A stretch of DNA of 62,221 bases, from assembly GCF_014397245.1 (NCBI RefSeq), contig NZ_JACLHY010000029.1:1-62221 (forward strand), written 5' to 3'. Below, one piece after another: positions 37,192-45,917 of this stretch (the first letter of the stretch is position 1; each line of letters starts with the position of its first letter). The translations under genes and the position numbers were made by a program. Below the pieces are notes generated by a model. It worked only from the letters and a program-made list of their open reading frames with translations. It made no database searches and had not been told where the DNA came from. Source of the stretch: Arenibacter arenosicollis (GTDB lineage Bacteria > Bacteroidota > Bacteroidia > Flavobacteriales > Flavobacteriaceae).

Positions 37192-39435
37192 ATGAAAATA
37201 GTAAAGTCAAAATTCGGATTTCTAGGTCTCTTACTTATGTTTTTGGTCATTTCATCCTGTAATATGGATGGGATAGAACTGATTCACGAGGGCAAGTCGG
37301 ACTATGAAATAGTACTTATGGGAAGAGGTACTGAAAGTCTAAATAAATCCGCGGAGGTACTACAAAGTTATCTTTATGAAATAAGTGGTGCAAAATTGGA
37401 TGTAGTTAATGAAACTTCCCAACATGTAGAAAAGAAAAAGATTTATCTAGGCATCGATTACGAAAAGGATCTTGAGGCACATGGTATATCAATAAGGACC
37501 AAAAGTAATAACCTATTAATTTCAGGAGGTTCGGATAAGGCAACAAAATATGCAGTTTACGAATTCTTGGAGCGCTACTTGGGTTGTAGATGGTATGCTC
37601 CCGGCTCAGAGAAAATTCCATCATCCAAAACAATTGACCTTCCAGGGATAGATTTTGAGTATACCCCATCCATTACCACTAGAACGGTGCATTCAAAATT
37701 ATTTTATGATAATACCGATTTTGCAGATAAGCAAAAGGTGACGCATGAATCGTTTCCCAATTATGTGCCCAGTGCCAGGGTGCATACCTTCCATAAATTT
37801 CTGCCTGAGGAACAATTTTATGAATCAAATCCGGAATATTATGCATTGAGGGGTGATCAACGATTGCCTACCCAATTGTGTCTAACCAATCCTGATGTCT
37901 TGGCAATAGTAAAGGATTCTGTTGCTTCCTTGTTTCAACAATATCCCAAGGCTAGGGTGTTGTCGGTGAGTCAGGATGATAATCAGCAACATTGCCAGTG
38001 CGACAATTGCAGCAAAATAGATAAAGAAGAAGGAAGTCCATCCGGGACCATGATAAGGTTTGTAAACGAGGTGGCAGCTACATTCCCGGACAAGATGATT
38101 TCTACTTTGGCCTATCAATATACCCGGAAGCCATGTAAGTCGAAACCTTTGGATAACGTATTGATTACACTTTGTTCTATAGAGTGTGATAGAAGTGCGC
38201 CTATTTCTGAAAAATGCACCGATTTTGCAAACGATTTAAAGGGATGGGGCAGGTTGACAAACAACATAAGGATTTGGGATTATACTACACAGTTCACCAA
38301 CTTTTTGGCTCCTTTTCCCAATATCCAAACCCTAAAGCCAAATATTAAATTGTTTAGGGATAACAATGCCAAATGGGTATTTGAACAGCACAGTAACAAT
38401 CCTAGTGAACTTTTTGAACTTAGATCCTATATTACCGCCCAACTCCTTTGGAATCCTGATCAAGACATAGATGTCCTATTGACCGATTTCACAAATGGGT
38501 ATTATGAAGAAGCGGGACCATTTGTAAAGAATTACATCACTAAAATTCATGCAAAAATAAAGGAGGATAAGGATTTTTTCTTGTTCCTATACGGTGATCC
38601 ATCTGAGGCATTTACATCCTATTTGAGTCCTGAGCTGTTGGACGATTATTCTCAATTGTTTAATGAGGCCGAAAAAGCGGTTGCAAATAAACCTGAAATA
38701 GTTGCTCGGGTAAAAATGGCGCGCTTAGGTGTAGATTATGCAGTATTGGAAGCATGTAGAAAGAGATTAACGGATGACTACAGACTTTTGATTCCCACAG
38801 CTGATGGTAAAAAGAGTATAAACCCTTTGGTAACCACCTTATTGGACAATTTTACGGCAACCTGTGCGAAGAATAATGTGGTATTGATGAACGAAATGGG
38901 CTTTACGGTAACTGAATATCTTGCAAATTATATGTCAGCTCTTGAAGTAGCTAGAATGCCAAACAAGGCCATGGGTAAAGCTGTTGTCACAAACACCCAA
39001 CCAAAGAAATATGCCAAGGAGGATCCTATGGTACTAACGGATGGAGCACTTGGCGGAAGCAGTTTTTATGCCAATTGGTTGGGATATGAGGGTAATGATA
39101 TGGAAGTAGTTGTGGATTTGGGAGAACCAATGAACATAAGTACAATTTCCTTGGCCTTTTTGCAGGTTACCAATCATATTGTATTTTTTCCATCCAAAGT
39201 TGTCTATTTGGGGTCTTTGGATAATGAGCATTACTTCAATTTAGGAACCATTAATAATCCATTGCCCTTATCCAAAGAAAGTAAGGTGAACGACATCCAA
39301 TTTTTTAAGTTGGATTTTGATCAGAAAAGGTCCCGCTATATAAAAGTGAAGGCTTTAAACACAAAAACACCCTATTGGCATCACGCAGCAGGTCTGCCTT
39401 CCTGGCTTTTTGCAGATGAAATTATAATTAATTAA
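37192..39435 (+). CDS. DUF4838 lipoprotein with a discoidin-like C-terminus
   Basis: The product, 747 residues from the ATG at 37192, is a lipoprotein (V-I-S-S-C at about residue 24). It has an N-terminal alpha-glucuronidase-N-like domain (about 35-140; I-Y-L-G-I-D-Y, then Y-A-V-Y-E-F-L-E-R-Y-L-G-C-R-W-Y-A-P-G), a DUF4838 barrel-like core (about 200-460; V-S-Q-D-D-N-Q-Q-H-C-Q-C) and a discoidin-like end (P-S-W-L-F-A-D-E-I-I-I-N). The family is widespread in Bacteroidota glycan loci but its activity is not established to my knowledge. It lies between GH92 and GH29, so it probably handles the same glycan. Confidence 0.85.
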   Translation: MKIVKSKFGFLGLLLMFLVISSCNMDGIELIHEGKSDYEIVLMGRGTESLNKSAEVLQSYLYEISGAKLDVVNETSQHVEKKKIYLGIDYEKDLEAHGISIRTKSNNLLISGGSDKATKYAVYEFLERYLGCRWYAPGSEKIPSSKTIDLPGIDFEYTPSITTRTVHSKLFYDNTDFADKQKVTHESFPNYVPSARVHTFHKFLPEEQFYESNPEYYALRGDQRLPTQLCLTNPDVLAIVKDSVASLFQQYPKARVLSVSQDDNQQHCQCDNCSKIDKEEGSPSGTMIRFVNEVAATFPDKMISTLAYQYTRKPCKSKPLDNVLITLCSIECDRSAPISEKCTDFANDLKGWGRLTNNIRIWDYTTQFTNFLAPFPNIQTLKPNIKLFRDNNAKWVFEQHSNNPSELFELRSYITAQLLWNPDQDIDVLLTDFTNGYYEEAGPFVKNYITKIHAKIKEDKDFFLFLYGDPSEAFTSYLSPELLDDYSQLFNEAEKAVANKPEIVARVKMARLGVDYAVLEACRKRLTDDYRLLIPTADGKKSINPLVTTLLDNFTATCAKNNVVLMNEMGFTVTEYLANYMSALEVARMPNKAMGKAVVTNTQPKKYAKEDPMVLTDGALGGSSFYANWLGYEGNDMEVVVDLGEPMNISTISLAFLQVTNHIVFFPSKVVYLGSLDNEHYFNLGTINNPLPLSKESKVNDIQFFKLDFDQKRSRYIKVKALNTKTPYWHHAAGLPSWLFADEIIIN

Positions 39436-39446
39436 TCCAGAACCGT

Positions 39447-40931
39447 ATGAATATAATTAAAAACAAATATTTACTGTTGGCTTTCGCTACAACCTTGGTT
39501 TTTCAGGGTATGAATGCCCAGGCAATCTATGAAGATGAAAGGTATGTTCCTGAAACAGATCCCTTAGTACTTGAAAAGCTGGAACAATGGCAGGACATGA
39601 AATTTGGACTACTGATGCATTGGGGAACTTACAGTCAATGGGGAATTGTGGAATCATGGTCGCTTTGTCCTGAAGAGTATGGCTGGTGTGAGCGCACCAA
39701 GGGGTCTAACCCCAGTGATTATAATACTTACAAAAAGGAATATGAAGGTTTGCAGAAGACCTTTAATCCCGTGAAATTTGATCCTGACAAATGGGCCAAG
39801 GCAGCAAAAAATGCAGGCATGAAATACGTTGTATTTACAACCAAACATCATGATGGATTTTCCATGTTCGATTCCAAATACACGGACTATAAAATTACGG
39901 ACCCGAAAACGCCATTTTCCACAAATCCCAAGGCGAATATCACCAAGGAAATATTCAATTCTTTTAGAGGGCAGGGATTATGGGCTGGAGCCTATTTTTC
40001 AAAGCCCGATTGGAACACCCCTACCTATTGGGATCCCTATTATCCACCTCGGGATAGAAATGTAAATTACGAGCCTGAGGCCAATCCGGAAAAATGGCAG
40101 AAATATATAGATTTTACACACAATCAAATTTTGGAGTTACTAACGGATTATGGTAAAGTGGATATATTGTGGCTCGATGGCGGTTGGGTAGCCAAAACCC
40201 CAAAATCGGAAATAACCAATTGGTATGAGCAACAGCTGGTAAACAATGACAATGGCTATTTAAAGCATCGTATCATCAATCAGGATATTAAGATGGATGA
40301 ATTGGTGGTTAAGGCCAGGGAAAAACAACCAGGCTTAATAGTGGTGGACCGTGCCGTTCATGGAAAAAACCAAAATTACCTAACTCCAGAGAATAGGGTG
40401 CCAGAAAAGCCACTTCCTTATCCTTGGGAATCCTGTATCATTGCCGGAGGCGGTTGGTCCTATTCTTTTGATGCCAAATATATGTCCGGTCGTGAGGCCA
40501 TCCATACCTTGGTGGATATAGTGGCCAAGGGAGGAAACTTGTTGTTGAATATAGCACCAAGCCCAGAGGGCGAATGGGATGCGGGCGCATACAAATTGTT
40601 AAATGAAATTGGGGATTGGATGTCCGTCAACAAGGAGGCTATTTATGGAACTCGGTCCATGGCTCCTTTTAAGTTTGATAATGTATGTGTTACGGCCAAG
40701 CCGGATGGTACTGTGTATCTAACCTATTTAGTGGAAAAAGGTCAAACTGTGTTGCCATCGGAAATTGTGTTTCCGGACTATGTTCCATCCAGAGGTGCCA
40801 GGGCACAGCTTTTGGGGACTGGAAAGAAATTAAAATGGAACAAAAAAAGCAATGGAATGGCAATTCAACTTCCCAAAGATGCGGAGGCTAAATTGTTAAG
40901 TAAAGAGGCATTTGTGATAAAGATAAAATAA
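39447..40931 (+). CDS. GH29 alpha-L-fucosidase
   Basis: This exo-fucosidase has 494 residues with a signal peptide (about 1-24). The GH29 barrel contains F-G-L-L-M-H-W-G-T-Y-S at 53-63, T-T-K-H-H-D-G-F-S at 131-139, and the nucleophile Asp244 in I-L-W-L-D-G-G-W. The C-terminal beta-sandwich is present. The acid/base residue is not fixed within the family and I do not assign it. It closes the catabolic operon, 11 bp after the DUF4838 gene, and is followed by a terminator. Confidence 0.96.
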   Translation: MNIIKNKYLLLAFATTLVFQGMNAQAIYEDERYVPETDPLVLEKLEQWQDMKFGLLMHWGTYSQWGIVESWSLCPEEYGWCERTKGSNPSDYNTYKKEYEGLQKTFNPVKFDPDKWAKAAKNAGMKYVVFTTKHHDGFSMFDSKYTDYKITDPKTPFSTNPKANITKEIFNSFRGQGLWAGAYFSKPDWNTPTYWDPYYPPRDRNVNYEPEANPEKWQKYIDFTHNQILELLTDYGKVDILWLDGGWVAKTPKSEITNWYEQQLVNNDNGYLKHRIINQDIKMDELVVKAREKQPGLIVVDRAVHGKNQNYLTPENRVPEKPLPYPWESCIIAGGGWSYSFDAKYMSGREAIHTLVDIVAKGGNLLLNIAPSPEGEWDAGAYKLLNEIGDWMSVNKEAIYGTRSMAPFKFDNVCVTAKPDGTVYLTYLVEKGQTVLPSEIVFPDYVPSRGARAQLLGTGKKLKWNKKSNGMAIQLPKDAEAKLLSKEAFVIKIK

Positions 40932-40962
40932 TGAATTTGTAAAATTATAATCCTCGAATTAT

Positions 40963-40998
40963 ATCCCGATAGTCTTTGTGCTGATCGGGATTTTTTTA
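40963..40998 (+). terminator. Rho-independent terminator after GH29
   Basis: An 8-bp stem (A-T-C-C-C-G-A-T at 40963-40970 with 40984-40991), a 13-nt loop and a run of seven T lie about 32 bp past the fucosidase. The susC gene that follows is therefore a separate transcription unit. Confidence 0.85.
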
Positions 40999-41100
40999 TA
41001 CCCTAATTTATGATACTTTTTTCACCAATAAAGATACTATTTTTGTCCAAAAAAATTAACGTTTCCTTTGGATTCAACGTCATTTGGCATAAATTAGCCG

Positions 41101-41217
41101 TTATTGGTCGAATTAATTTCTCATCTGGTCGTTAAATTGAGGAATTTAGTAATTATTTAACATTAGGATAACTCCCTATTAATTAACTCTAATTTAAACT
41201 AACTTAAAATTTCTAGT
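41101..41217 (+). promoter_or_regulatory. Conserved leader ahead of susC1
   Basis: The 117 bp before the first susC resemble the region before the second (49685-49797). A 33-nt core at 41145-41177 (T-T-T-A-G-T-A-A-T-T then A-C-A-T-T-A-G-G and A-C-T-C-C-C-T) differs from the other copy at one base. A further shared piece is G-T-C-G-A-A-T-T-A-A-T-T-T-C near 41108. The core sits 41 bp before the ATG. It may be a 5' UTR control element or operator. Confidence 0.6.
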
Positions 41218-44200
41218 ATGATTAAAAAAATTCATTACTATTTAATGTTTATGGCTATTTTCTGCATGCAGGGAATTACGGCTCAGGACATAACAGTTAC
41301 CGGAACGGTCACCGATGATTTAGGTACTCCACTGCCGGGTGTAAATGTTGTGGAAAAGGGAACTATCAACGGAACATCGACCGATTTTGACGGTAATTAT
41401 TCCATTAAAGTTTCCAATAATAATGGTTCTTTAACTTTTTCGTCACTTGGTTTCACAACCAGAGAGATTGCCATTAATGGACAATCGGTGATTAATGTAA
41501 GTTTGGAGGAAGATGCTGAGCAATTAGGTGAAGTTGTCGTCACTGCTTTGGGTATTAGAAAAGAAACCAAAGCCTTGGGATACTCCCTTACGGAAGTAGG
41601 TGGCGAAGAACTTTCAAACATCAAACAGACCAATGCCATCAATTCCTTACAAGGTAAGGTTGCGGGGGTTAACATTACTCAAAATGCCACTGGTGCAGCT
41701 GGTTCCAGTAGGGTTATTATCCGGGGGGCAAGCTCCTTATCGGGAGACAACCAACCGCTTTATATTGTAGATGGAATTCCAATAGGAAATGAAAATAACG
41801 GTTCTGCAGGTCTATGGGGCGGATCAGATGGGGGTGATGGAATTTCCAGTATAAATCCTGATGACATACAGTCTGTAAGTGTTCTTAAGGGTGGTGCGGC
41901 CTCCGCACTTTACGGCTCTAGAGCTGCAGGTGGTGTTATAATAGTTACCACTAAATCGGGTAAAGGTCAAGAAGGTTTCGGTGTAGAGCTCAGCAGTTCT
42001 GTAACCTTTGATACCGTTGATTCCTCGCTTCAGGATTTTCAAACGGAATACGGTCAAGGAACCAGAGGAAGAAAGCCGGTAAATCAGGCAGAGGCTTTGG
42101 ATCTTGGTACCAGTTCATGGGGTGCTAAATTGGACGGGTCTCCTGTCGTACAATGGGATGGTGTAGAAAGACCATATTCCTATGTGGGTAGCAATTTGGA
42201 TAATTTTTATAGAACAGGTACTACCTTTATTAATACTGTAGCACTTACGAGTGGGTCGGAGAAAATGAATTATAGATTTTCCGCCTCAGATCTTTCAAAT
42301 GAAGATGTAATGCCTAATGCCGGATTGAACAGAAAAACTTTCTCTTTGAATTCTAGTACTATTTTAGGTGACAAAATATCTTCACAGGTGAATGTAAAAT
42401 ACATTAAGGAAGATGTTCAGAATAGACCACGTTTATCCGATGCACCAGGTAACGGGAACTTTACGGTTGCCAATTTATCGCCTAATGTAGACGTTAGATT
42501 TATGAATCCTGGCGCCAATCCTGATGGTACAGAAAGACAGTATTCCAATAATACGTTTTCCCAAAATCCATATTTTGCCGCTTATAATTTCAGGAACGAG
42601 GATACTAAAAACAGGATAATTGCTTCAACCTCCCTGAGATATGATATTACCGATTGGTTATATTTATCAGGACGTACAGGTATAGATCATTCCACCATTA
42701 AAAGGACTTCCGTTGAACCTTATGGTACTGCATATAAGCCTTTAGGTGGAATTAATGAAACTGAAATTCGATATTCTCAAATTGATGCGGATTTGATCTT
42801 GGGAGCTGAAAGGGATATTACGGATAAATTTGCAACCTCCGCCTTTGTGGGAATTAACAGCAATCATATAAAACAGGAGCAATTAAATTTGGGCGGTAGC
42901 GATTTTATTGTGCCTGGTCTTGAGGATATTGCCAATACGGCCAATCAATCCAGAGGCCGTAGTTATAGTGAAAGAAAAATTGGTTCCGTATACGGTTCAG
43001 TGGAATTTTCATATGACCGATGGGCCTATGTTACGTTCACTGGTAGGAACGACTGGTTTTCTACCCTTTCATTCCCGGGAAAAACAACTCCTAACAACGA
43101 TTTTTATCCATCTGTCAATGCTAGTTTAATATTGTCTGATGCCTTTGATATGCCAGAACCAATAAGCTTCTTGAAATTAAGAGGTGGATATTCCGAAGTG
43201 GCGGGTGGAGCTCAGGATGCTTATGCCTTGGCGCTTACGTATGAAATTTTTGGACAAGGATTTTTGGGTCAGCCTACAGGACGTGTAAATGGAGGGACTG
43301 TACCAAATTCCAACTTAGTGCCCTTCAGTAAAACAGAAGCGGAAATTGGGGTGGATGCAAGGTTCTTTAATAACAGGTTGTCTTTGGATATGGCCTATTA
43401 CGAAAATGAGACCACCAAGGATATTGTGGATGTGTCTACTTCTGTATTTTCTGGATATGGCGGTGCAAAGGCCAATATAGGAAAGGTAGAGAACAAGGGT
43501 ATTGAAATCTTGTTATCTGGAAGTCCTATTAGATCTCAAAATTTCAATTGGACCACAAGTATCAACGGAGCTTACAACCAAGGAAAAGTATTGGCTACCA
43601 ATGAAGCCAATGCGGATGTTAATTTAGATGAGCCCCGTACTAGAAATGTTAGAATCACCCACATCGTAGGTGAGGCTTATGGTACCATAGTTGGTGTATC
43701 CTATGATAGGGATGAAAATGGTGTAATTAAATATACTATAAATGGAGATGGAGTCCCTGTGGCTGTCGAAGGGGAAAGAAAAATTTTGGGTGAAGGAGTA
43801 CCACCTTTGACATTAGGTTTCAACAATAGTTTTTCTTATAAAAACTTTAACCTTAATTTCTTAATCGATGGAAAATTTGGTGGACAGATTTTTTCTGGTA
43901 CCAATACTACAGTTTACGGAAATGGTCTTCATAAAGCTACCTTGGCAGGAAGAGAAAATGGTTTAACGGTTTCTGGAATCAACGCAGATACCAATCAGCC
44001 TTTTACCACAACCGTTGCTCCTGAATTTTTGCAGAATTATTACGGGGAAATAAACGATATCGCGGAAGAATTTGTAGAAGATTCCGATTACATAAAATTT
44101 AGGCAATTAAGTCTTGGATATAGTTTGCCCCAAAAGTCATTGGAGAATATTTTCTTGACCAATGTAAATATTTCTGTCATTGCTTCCAATTTGTTTTATT

Positions 44201-44325
44201 TAAAAAGAAGTGTAGATAACATAGATCCGGAAAGTGCTTACAATGTGGGTAATTCGCAAGGTTTGGAATATTTTGGTGTTCCTTCTTCAAGAAGTTTTGG
44301 ATTAAATGTAAATGTTAAGTTTTAA
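41218..44325 (+). CDS. SusC-like TonB-dependent transporter 1
   Basis: The outer-membrane transporter has 1035 residues. After a signal peptide (about 1-23) come a carboxypeptidase-regulatory-like domain (about 27-100; P-L-P-G-V-N-V-V-E-K-G-T), a plug domain (V-A-G-V-N-I, I-R-G-A-S-S-L-S, L-Y-I-V-D-G-I-P-I, G-G-A-A-S-A-L-Y-G-S-R-A-A-G-G-V) and the beta-barrel ending V-N-V-K-F. It works with the SusD lipoprotein encoded immediately downstream to take up an oligosaccharide. The first 110 residues closely match the second SusC. It follows the glycosidase operon, suggesting the same glycan as cargo. Confidence 0.96.
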   Translation: MIKKIHYYLMFMAIFCMQGITAQDITVTGTVTDDLGTPLPGVNVVEKGTINGTSTDFDGNYSIKVSNNNGSLTFSSLGFTTREIAINGQSVINVSLEEDAEQLGEVVVTALGIRKETKALGYSLTEVGGEELSNIKQTNAINSLQGKVAGVNITQNATGAAGSSRVIIRGASSLSGDNQPLYIVDGIPIGNENNGSAGLWGGSDGGDGISSINPDDIQSVSVLKGGAASALYGSRAAGGVIIVTTKSGKGQEGFGVELSSSVTFDTVDSSLQDFQTEYGQGTRGRKPVNQAEALDLGTSSWGAKLDGSPVVQWDGVERPYSYVGSNLDNFYRTGTTFINTVALTSGSEKMNYRFSASDLSNEDVMPNAGLNRKTFSLNSSTILGDKISSQVNVKYIKEDVQNRPRLSDAPGNGNFTVANLSPNVDVRFMNPGANPDGTERQYSNNTFSQNPYFAAYNFRNEDTKNRIIASTSLRYDITDWLYLSGRTGIDHSTIKRTSVEPYGTAYKPLGGINETEIRYSQIDADLILGAERDITDKFATSAFVGINSNHIKQEQLNLGGSDFIVPGLEDIANTANQSRGRSYSERKIGSVYGSVEFSYDRWAYVTFTGRNDWFSTLSFPGKTTPNNDFYPSVNASLILSDAFDMPEPISFLKLRGGYSEVAGGAQDAYALALTYEIFGQGFLGQPTGRVNGGTVPNSNLVPFSKTEAEIGVDARFFNNRLSLDMAYYENETTKDIVDVSTSVFSGYGGAKANIGKVENKGIEILLSGSPIRSQNFNWTTSINGAYNQGKVLATNEANADVNLDEPRTRNVRITHIVGEAYGTIVGVSYDRDENGVIKYTINGDGVPVAVEGERKILGEGVPPLTLGFNNSFSYKNFNLNFLIDGKFGGQIFSGTNTTVYGNGLHKATLAGRENGLTVSGINADTNQPFTTTVAPEFLQNYYGEINDIAEEFVEDSDYIKFRQLSLGYSLPQKSLENIFLTNVNISVIASNLFYLKRSVDNIDPESAYNVGNSQGLEYFGVPSSRSFGLNVNVKF

Positions 44326-44335
44326 AAATATAACT

Positions 44336-45808
44336 ATGAAAAATTCGATTTATATATTATTAATTGCATTCTTGTTCGGTGCATGCGATAAAGGTTTCGA
44401 GGAACTCAACGTTAACCCTACCAAGCCGGTACAGGTTAGCCTTTCCACTAAACTAACTGCGGCACAAAAATTTATGTCCAGTGAACGATATGACAACTGG
44501 CGCGCCAACCTTATTTATCAGTCTACCATGATGCAACATCTGGCGGTTACTGCAGGATATTGGTCCGGAGACAAATATACCTGGAACAAAGGGTATGCAT
44601 CTTCATTGATCGATAGGTACTATGGAAATGTAGTAAAATCGTTGGAAGACATGTTGGTTCAGTTGGAGGAGGAAGAAGCTCCTGCTGAAATGAAGGCTAT
44701 TACCAGAATAATGAGGGTTTTCGTTTATTCGAGGCTTACCGATTTGTATGGTGATATACCTTACAGTGAGGCGGGTAAAGCTTTTATTTCTGGCATTTTA
44801 ACTCCTAAATATGATGCTCAAAGTGAAATCTATGCTGATATGTTAAAGGAATTGGAGGAATCTGCAGCGGCTTTGGGAACTGGTACCTCTGAATTTGGTG
44901 CAGCGGACCTTATTTATCAAGGTGACCAGGCCAAGTGGAAAAAGTTAGCAAATTCCCTTATGTTGAGATTAGGGTTTCGTTTGATAAAGAGAGACGCCGC
45001 AGCTTCCCAAGAATGGGTTACAAAGGCAATTGCAGGAGGAGTTATGGAATCTAACGATGACATTTTTTATCTTCAGCATGATGTAAATAACCGTAATGGT
45101 AATAGTGAGGCTTTTGATGCGGATGGGAACCAACGTTTGAGCGATACATTTGTAAACTTTTTACAGGGTGATCCAAGACTGCCTATACTTGCTTCTAGAA
45201 GGAGTGACGGTAGTACTGCACCAGCAGATTTGAAAGGTTTGCCTAATGGATTGGATTCAGAATTGTTACTGGCCGCTACGGGAGAGGAGAATACAACGCT
45301 TTATGCCGAACCTAGTGATATAATTACCTTTTTTGAAGCCCCAATGTTCTTTCAGACCTATGCAGAGGTAGAATTTATGTTGGCAGAGGCCGCAGTAAGA
45401 TGGAATTTGGCAGGAGGAGACCCTGAACCACATTACAACGCGGGGGTAAGGGCAGCGATGAAGATGTTGGAAATTTATGGACAGGATGCTGTTATTGCCG
45501 ATGCCGATATCGATGCTTATTTAGTGGCGAATCCCTTCGATTCAGCCAATGCTATTGAGCAAATTAACACTCAATATTGGGCAGCAACCTTTTTAAATGA
45601 ATACGAAGCATTCTCTAACTGGAGAAGAACAGGTTTTCCAACCTTGGTTCCTGTAAACTATCCAGGGAATGTTACGGGTGGTACTATTCCTAGGAGACTT
45701 ACCTATTCTGAAAGTGAACAAAGTAACAATCCTGAAAATTATGCAGCCGCAATTGCAGCTCAAGGACCAGATGAGCTGACTACTAGAGTATGGTGGGATG
45801 CAGAATAA
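44336..45808 (+). CDS. SusD-like outer-membrane lipoprotein 1
   Basis: This 490-residue partner of SusC1 binds the glycan at the cell surface. The ATG at 44336, 10 bp after the susC stop, gives a lipoprotein signal (L-F-G-A-C, Cys about residue 16). The early F-E-E-L-N-V-N-P-T-K-P places it in the SusD-like-2 branch. Further family features are L-T-D-L-Y-G-D-I-P-Y-S-E-A about residue 135 and M-L-A-E-A-A-V-R-W about residue 350. A strong hairpin lies 50 bp past the stop. Confidence 0.95.
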   Translation: MKNSIYILLIAFLFGACDKGFEELNVNPTKPVQVSLSTKLTAAQKFMSSERYDNWRANLIYQSTMMQHLAVTAGYWSGDKYTWNKGYASSLIDRYYGNVVKSLEDMLVQLEEEEAPAEMKAITRIMRVFVYSRLTDLYGDIPYSEAGKAFISGILTPKYDAQSEIYADMLKELEESAAALGTGTSEFGAADLIYQGDQAKWKKLANSLMLRLGFRLIKRDAAASQEWVTKAIAGGVMESNDDIFYLQHDVNNRNGNSEAFDADGNQRLSDTFVNFLQGDPRLPILASRRSDGSTAPADLKGLPNGLDSELLLAATGEENTTLYAEPSDIITFFEAPMFFQTYAEVEFMLAEAAVRWNLAGGDPEPHYNAGVRAAMKMLEIYGQDAVIADADIDAYLVANPFDSANAIEQINTQYWAATFLNEYEAFSNWRRTGFPTLVPVNYPGNVTGGTIPRRLTYSESEQSNNPENYAAAIAAQGPDELTTRVWWDAE

Positions 45809-45855
45809 ACGTTTGCAATTTATTTTTGTAAATGTAATTCTAAAGTTTTAAATTC

Positions 45856-45883
45856 ATAAAGGAGGGGAAACCCTCCTTTATTT
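45856..45883 (+). terminator. Hairpin terminator after susD1
   Basis: A perfect 11-bp stem (45856-45866 with 45871-45881) closes a GAAA tetraloop. The tail is only moderately T-rich, so it may terminate partly and let some transcripts continue into the FG-GAP gene 36 bp on. Confidence 0.7.
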
Positions 45884-45917
45884 GGTTAAATTATTTATTG
45901 TTTTCACGCTTAGGGCA

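Noticed and set aside
31357..40931. Type IX secretion C-terminal domains on the glycosidases
   Set aside because: The C-termini are discoidin-like or catalytic-domain ends, without the typical T9SS sorting sequence; GH20 and DUF4838 are lipoproteins.
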